Both the position numbers and the translations under genes were made by a program. Positions 61,153-64,000 of a stretch of DNA of 64,000 bases are shown piece after piece. Every line of letters starts with the position of its first letter. Within the stretch, counting starts at the first letter, position 1. Origin of the DNA: Cunninghamella blakesleeana. Lineage: Eukaryota > Mucoromycota > Mucoromycetes > Mucorales > Cunninghamellaceae. The DNA lies in NCBI GenBank assembly GCA_017871115.1, contig JAFCIZ010000005.1:3465501-3529500 (forward strand), read 5' to 3'. Below the pieces are notes generated by a model. It saw only the letters and a program-made list of their open reading frames with translations, was not told the origin of the DNA and made no database searches.

Positions 61153-62709
61153 CTAATAAGAAGGATCGATTTTTCTATTAGGGTCCATAAAGTATTTCAA
61201 AGTTTCATCGTCGATTTTCTTTTTTCTTTCTTGGAATTCAGCAACGAATTTTTGAATAACTTCAATACATCTCTTTTTAATCTCTCCAGTCATTAATTCC
61301 CCAGCTTTATAAGTAGTGTAGATACGTTCTAATTCTTCATCATCCTCTAAAAAGAAGCTTAAATATTGATAAGCGACGTCTACATCAGGATTACCACCGT
61401 TGGCTTTATGTTCTTCCAAAGTAGCACCTCCACCTGAGAAAGCATATTTATTAATCTAGATATTATAAATAAATATTATTAATTCATGCTCATCCTAAAA
61501 TATTTATTCATTTCTATTTGTTATTTTATCACTATATATTATCCATTACCTTATTTTTAATTTGATTAGGAGTATCAGACATAAAGATAGCTGAAGTATC
61601 CACGGAAGCACTCATTTTAGTTTGAGAACCTTGTAAAGCAGGGAAGAATTTAGCATGAATTAAACTAGGTTTGGGGTATTTCAATCTTTTAGCAACATCA
61701 CGCGTTAAACGGAAATAAGGATCTTGATCAATAGCACAAGGAATCAAACAAGGAATATCTTTTTTAGCACCAAAGATTTGAGGGAAAGAATTAGAAAAGG
61801 AAGGAGCTGCTTGGACTGATACAAAATGTAATTTCCCAATGCAGTCAGAATCATTGAACCCAAATGTGGCCTTGGATTGATTAGAAGTGATCATACTTGA
61901 AATACGAACAACATTATGATAAAAGGGACCACCTACATAATCCAAATTAGAAAAGATAAATGTCTTTTCAGGATTAAATCCGCAGGCAATAATATCTTTA
62001 GCATTATCTAATCCAAATTGGTGACATTGTTCAACGGTTAATTTGGTTTTGAACAAGAATTTTTCATCATCAGTTAATTGAATCACGATAGGTACATTAA
62101 ATACTTCTTGTAACCATCTAAACAACAAAATAAAGGATTAGGCACAATTCTTTTTCTTTTTTCCTAATCTTATATATTGCAACGTTTTCAATTTTCTATT
62201 ATATTTATAAACCCACTTACTGACAGAATACAAAAGGAACCATATGGCCTAAATGCATAGATGCACTAGAAGGACCACGGCCAGTATATAAAAAGAATGG
62301 TTTTTTTTGTTCAAAACGATCCAAAATACGTCCCAATTCTCTATATTAAAAAATAAAAAAAAAAAAAGATTATTATTGTAACCTATTTGTGCATTATATC
62401 CATATTTATAATTCATTTATTTTACACCATCTTTTCTTATCTATATATTTAAAATACTAACCTATGAGAGAAAAAGGTACCACGTCTTAAAAATACATGA
62501 GGCTTTCTACCAGTAAGTTTTTCAAATCTTTCTAATAAAGCAGCATCAATAGGAGTTGTACCAAATTGATCAATAAGTTTATTATAATCAATAGCTTGTT
62601 GAACCCCATCTACCACAGCACCTTCTACTTCCCAAGGGGTTACATTTTGTCCATCGGTTTTTTTGTCTTCTACTTTAAGTTCTTCAACACCTTTCACTAT
62701 ATCTGCCAT
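61153..62709 (-). CDS. WRS1: Cytosolic tryptophanyl-tRNA synthetase
   Basis: Four exons: 62462-62709, 62221-62340, 61550-62117 and 61153-61455 (phases 2, 2, 0), 412 residues. Class I signatures are present: HLGH at 112-115 (HIGH motif) within [17 protein letters not shown], and KMSAS at 290-294 (KMSKS motif). The eukaryotic TrpRS sequence is plain: [59 protein letters not shown]. By family knowledge it charges tRNA-Trp in the cytosol. A short N-terminal extension ([20 protein letters not shown]) lacks a mitochondrial presequence. Confidence 0.96.
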
Positions 62710-63141
62710 GATATATTTATATATATATAGATATTATATTATAATTAAAAAAAAAAAAAAGAAAAAGAAAAAGAAAAATATGTTTTTTTTATTTTCTAAC
62801 TTTAAAAATCGTGTCTCAATTTAAAATCAAAAAAAAAAGCGTAGACACGGAGTTTTAAAATGTGGCTTAAAAATTAACAAGTGGTGTGTCATGATTACTA
62901 CTCTTATACTTTTGTATATTATATACAAAGAAATAAAAGAGAATAATATTAAAAAAAATACTATTTTTTATTAGAATTTAATTTTAATTTTTATTGCTAA
63001 GGAAATAACTTTTTTCTACCTTTATTTTAATACGTATATAAGAAATAAAACTTTTTTTTTTTTTAAAAAAATATAATATATATATATATATAAATTGACT
63101 ACAGAAAGAAAATAAAAATGAAATTACATTTTATATTTATG

Positions 63142-63175
<34 letters not shown>

Positions 63176-63692
63176 AATGATCTTTTTTTTTAAAATAAAA
63201 AAAAAAAGAAAAGAAAAAAAAGCATGTAGATAAATAATAAAATAAGAATATTTATATAACCTGAAACAGATTATGAAATAATAATAAAAAATAAACATAT
63301 ATGTATATATATAAATTAAAAAAAAAAAGTATATGTATATATATATAAGTATATAAAAAAGAATAAAGTTAAATAAAAATATTTATAAACTAAAAAGATG
63401 TGTATACATAAAAAAAAACCAAACTATATATAGTTAGCCATCATACTTGTAAAAAATAAGATAAAATAAAATGGTATTATAATGGAATATTTAGTTTGAT
63501 ATTATTTTTTTTTCCCATGATTTATATATATAAAAATATATATGAATGAAAATTCCTAATGATATATATATGTGTAATAAGAAAATAAGAATAAGGATAA
63601 TAAAATAAAAATATTTATATGCTGAATACATATATGTATATGTATATATATATAAATGTATATATAATATATAATATAAAGGATGATTTTTT
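62710..63692. other. Intergenic, TrpRS promoter and downstream tract
   Basis: 983 bases of AT-rich DNA. AAAAGCGTAGACACGGAGTTTTAAAATGTGGC (62836-62867) is a GC-richer patch about 130 bases upstream of the TrpRS start. (TA)n tracts lie near 63075-63092 and 63146-63171. No gene seen. Confidence 0.5.
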
Positions 63693-64000
63693 TCATTGTT
63701 GTACTGATAATTGATAAACACCATTATTATTATTTGTTGCTGTAGTGGTGGAATTATTTTGAAGAATAGGAGAGGTATGTTCACTTTTAATATCATTTAT
63801 CCCATTATGATGTATATTAGGACTAGGGGTAGTTGACATCATGATATCTTGCTGCCCATTATTATTATTATTATTTGTATTGGCAGTAGCAGTGACAGAG
63901 GTATTATTATCATTGGTAGATGAATGAAGTAAGGATGTAGAGGATGGATCATTAGAAGTTGGAGTTGGGGAATAAGTTGGGTACATTGATTTATTTTCAT
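63693..64000 (-). CDS. 3' end of a low-complexity protein, partial
   Basis: The open frame runs off the window edge (no in-frame stop between 63987 and 64000), so the start may lie outside or be the ATG at 63986. The visible ~97 residues are Asn/Ser/Thr/Pro-rich (MYPTYSPTPTSNDPSSTS... HHNGINDIKSEHTSPIL) and end YQLSVQQ. Such tails are common in fungal transcription regulators. No domain is visible here. Confidence 0.55.
   Translation of the reverse strand, partial: ENKSMYPTYSPTPTSNDPSSTSLLHSSTNDNNTSVTATANTNNNNNNGQQDIMMSTTPSPNIHHNGINDIKSEHTSPILQNNSTTTATNNNNGVYQLSVQQ

Overview
The window is nuclear DNA from a very AT-rich fungus with many short spliceosomal introns. Donors are GTAAG-like, acceptors are TAG or CAG, and TACTAAT/CTAAC-like branch sites are visible. 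Early-diverging fungi of the Mucoromycota type fit best. The reasons are a UBE3A-type E3 with an AZUL zinc finger, a UBE2S-type E2 with a metazoan-like LRRL tail, PPP4R1, a Rap1-type GTPase, fungal-type complex I and PAPS reductase genes, and Asn/Ser/Thr/Gln-rich linkers. The species cannot be named from sequence alone. I see no tRNA, rRNA, intact transposon or CRISPR array. Gene models were spliced by hand, and nearly all close exactly in frame.

0-4 kb: an F-box/LRR-like protein and a Rap1/Rsr1 GTPase. 4.3-13.5 kb: three consecutive minus-strand genes for secreted proproteins. Two of them (5757-7688 and 10639-13446) are paralogous polyproteins studded with Lys-Arg sites, made of alternating acidic spacers and aromatic/Gly-rich core peptides. 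This is the most unusual part of the window. It looks like a family of Kex2-processed repeat proteins (KEPs) that I cannot match to a described peptide. A secreted GH5 endoglycoceramidase-like enzyme follows at 15.9-17.7 kb.

19-32.9 kb is a dense housekeeping block: a fungal complex I accessory subunit, COX10, KEOPS subunit Pcc1 (diverging from a UBE2S-type E2), ALG3, a UBE3A-like AZUL-HECT ligase, and V-ATPase subunit c''. 34-46 kb: an unknown single-pass membrane protein with several introns, an unknown coiled-coil protein, a two-thioredoxin-domain PDI with an ERp29c-like tail, and a PP4 regulatory subunit (PPP4R1-like HEAT protein).

46.2-50.0 kb is a gene-poor stretch with a 61-bp poly(T) tract. 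50-64 kb: PAPS reductase (sulfate assimilation), an unknown proline-rich protein, a secretory lipase, an SLC38/AVT-type amino-acid transporter, a possible 50-residue three-exon gene, cytosolic TrpRS, and the 3' end of a low-complexity gene that runs off the window.

The genes do not form operons. The only visible functional grouping is the secreted/peptide-precursor cluster at 4.3-17.7 kb. Intergenic DNA is AT-rich with many (TA)n, (TAA)n and homopolymer tracts.
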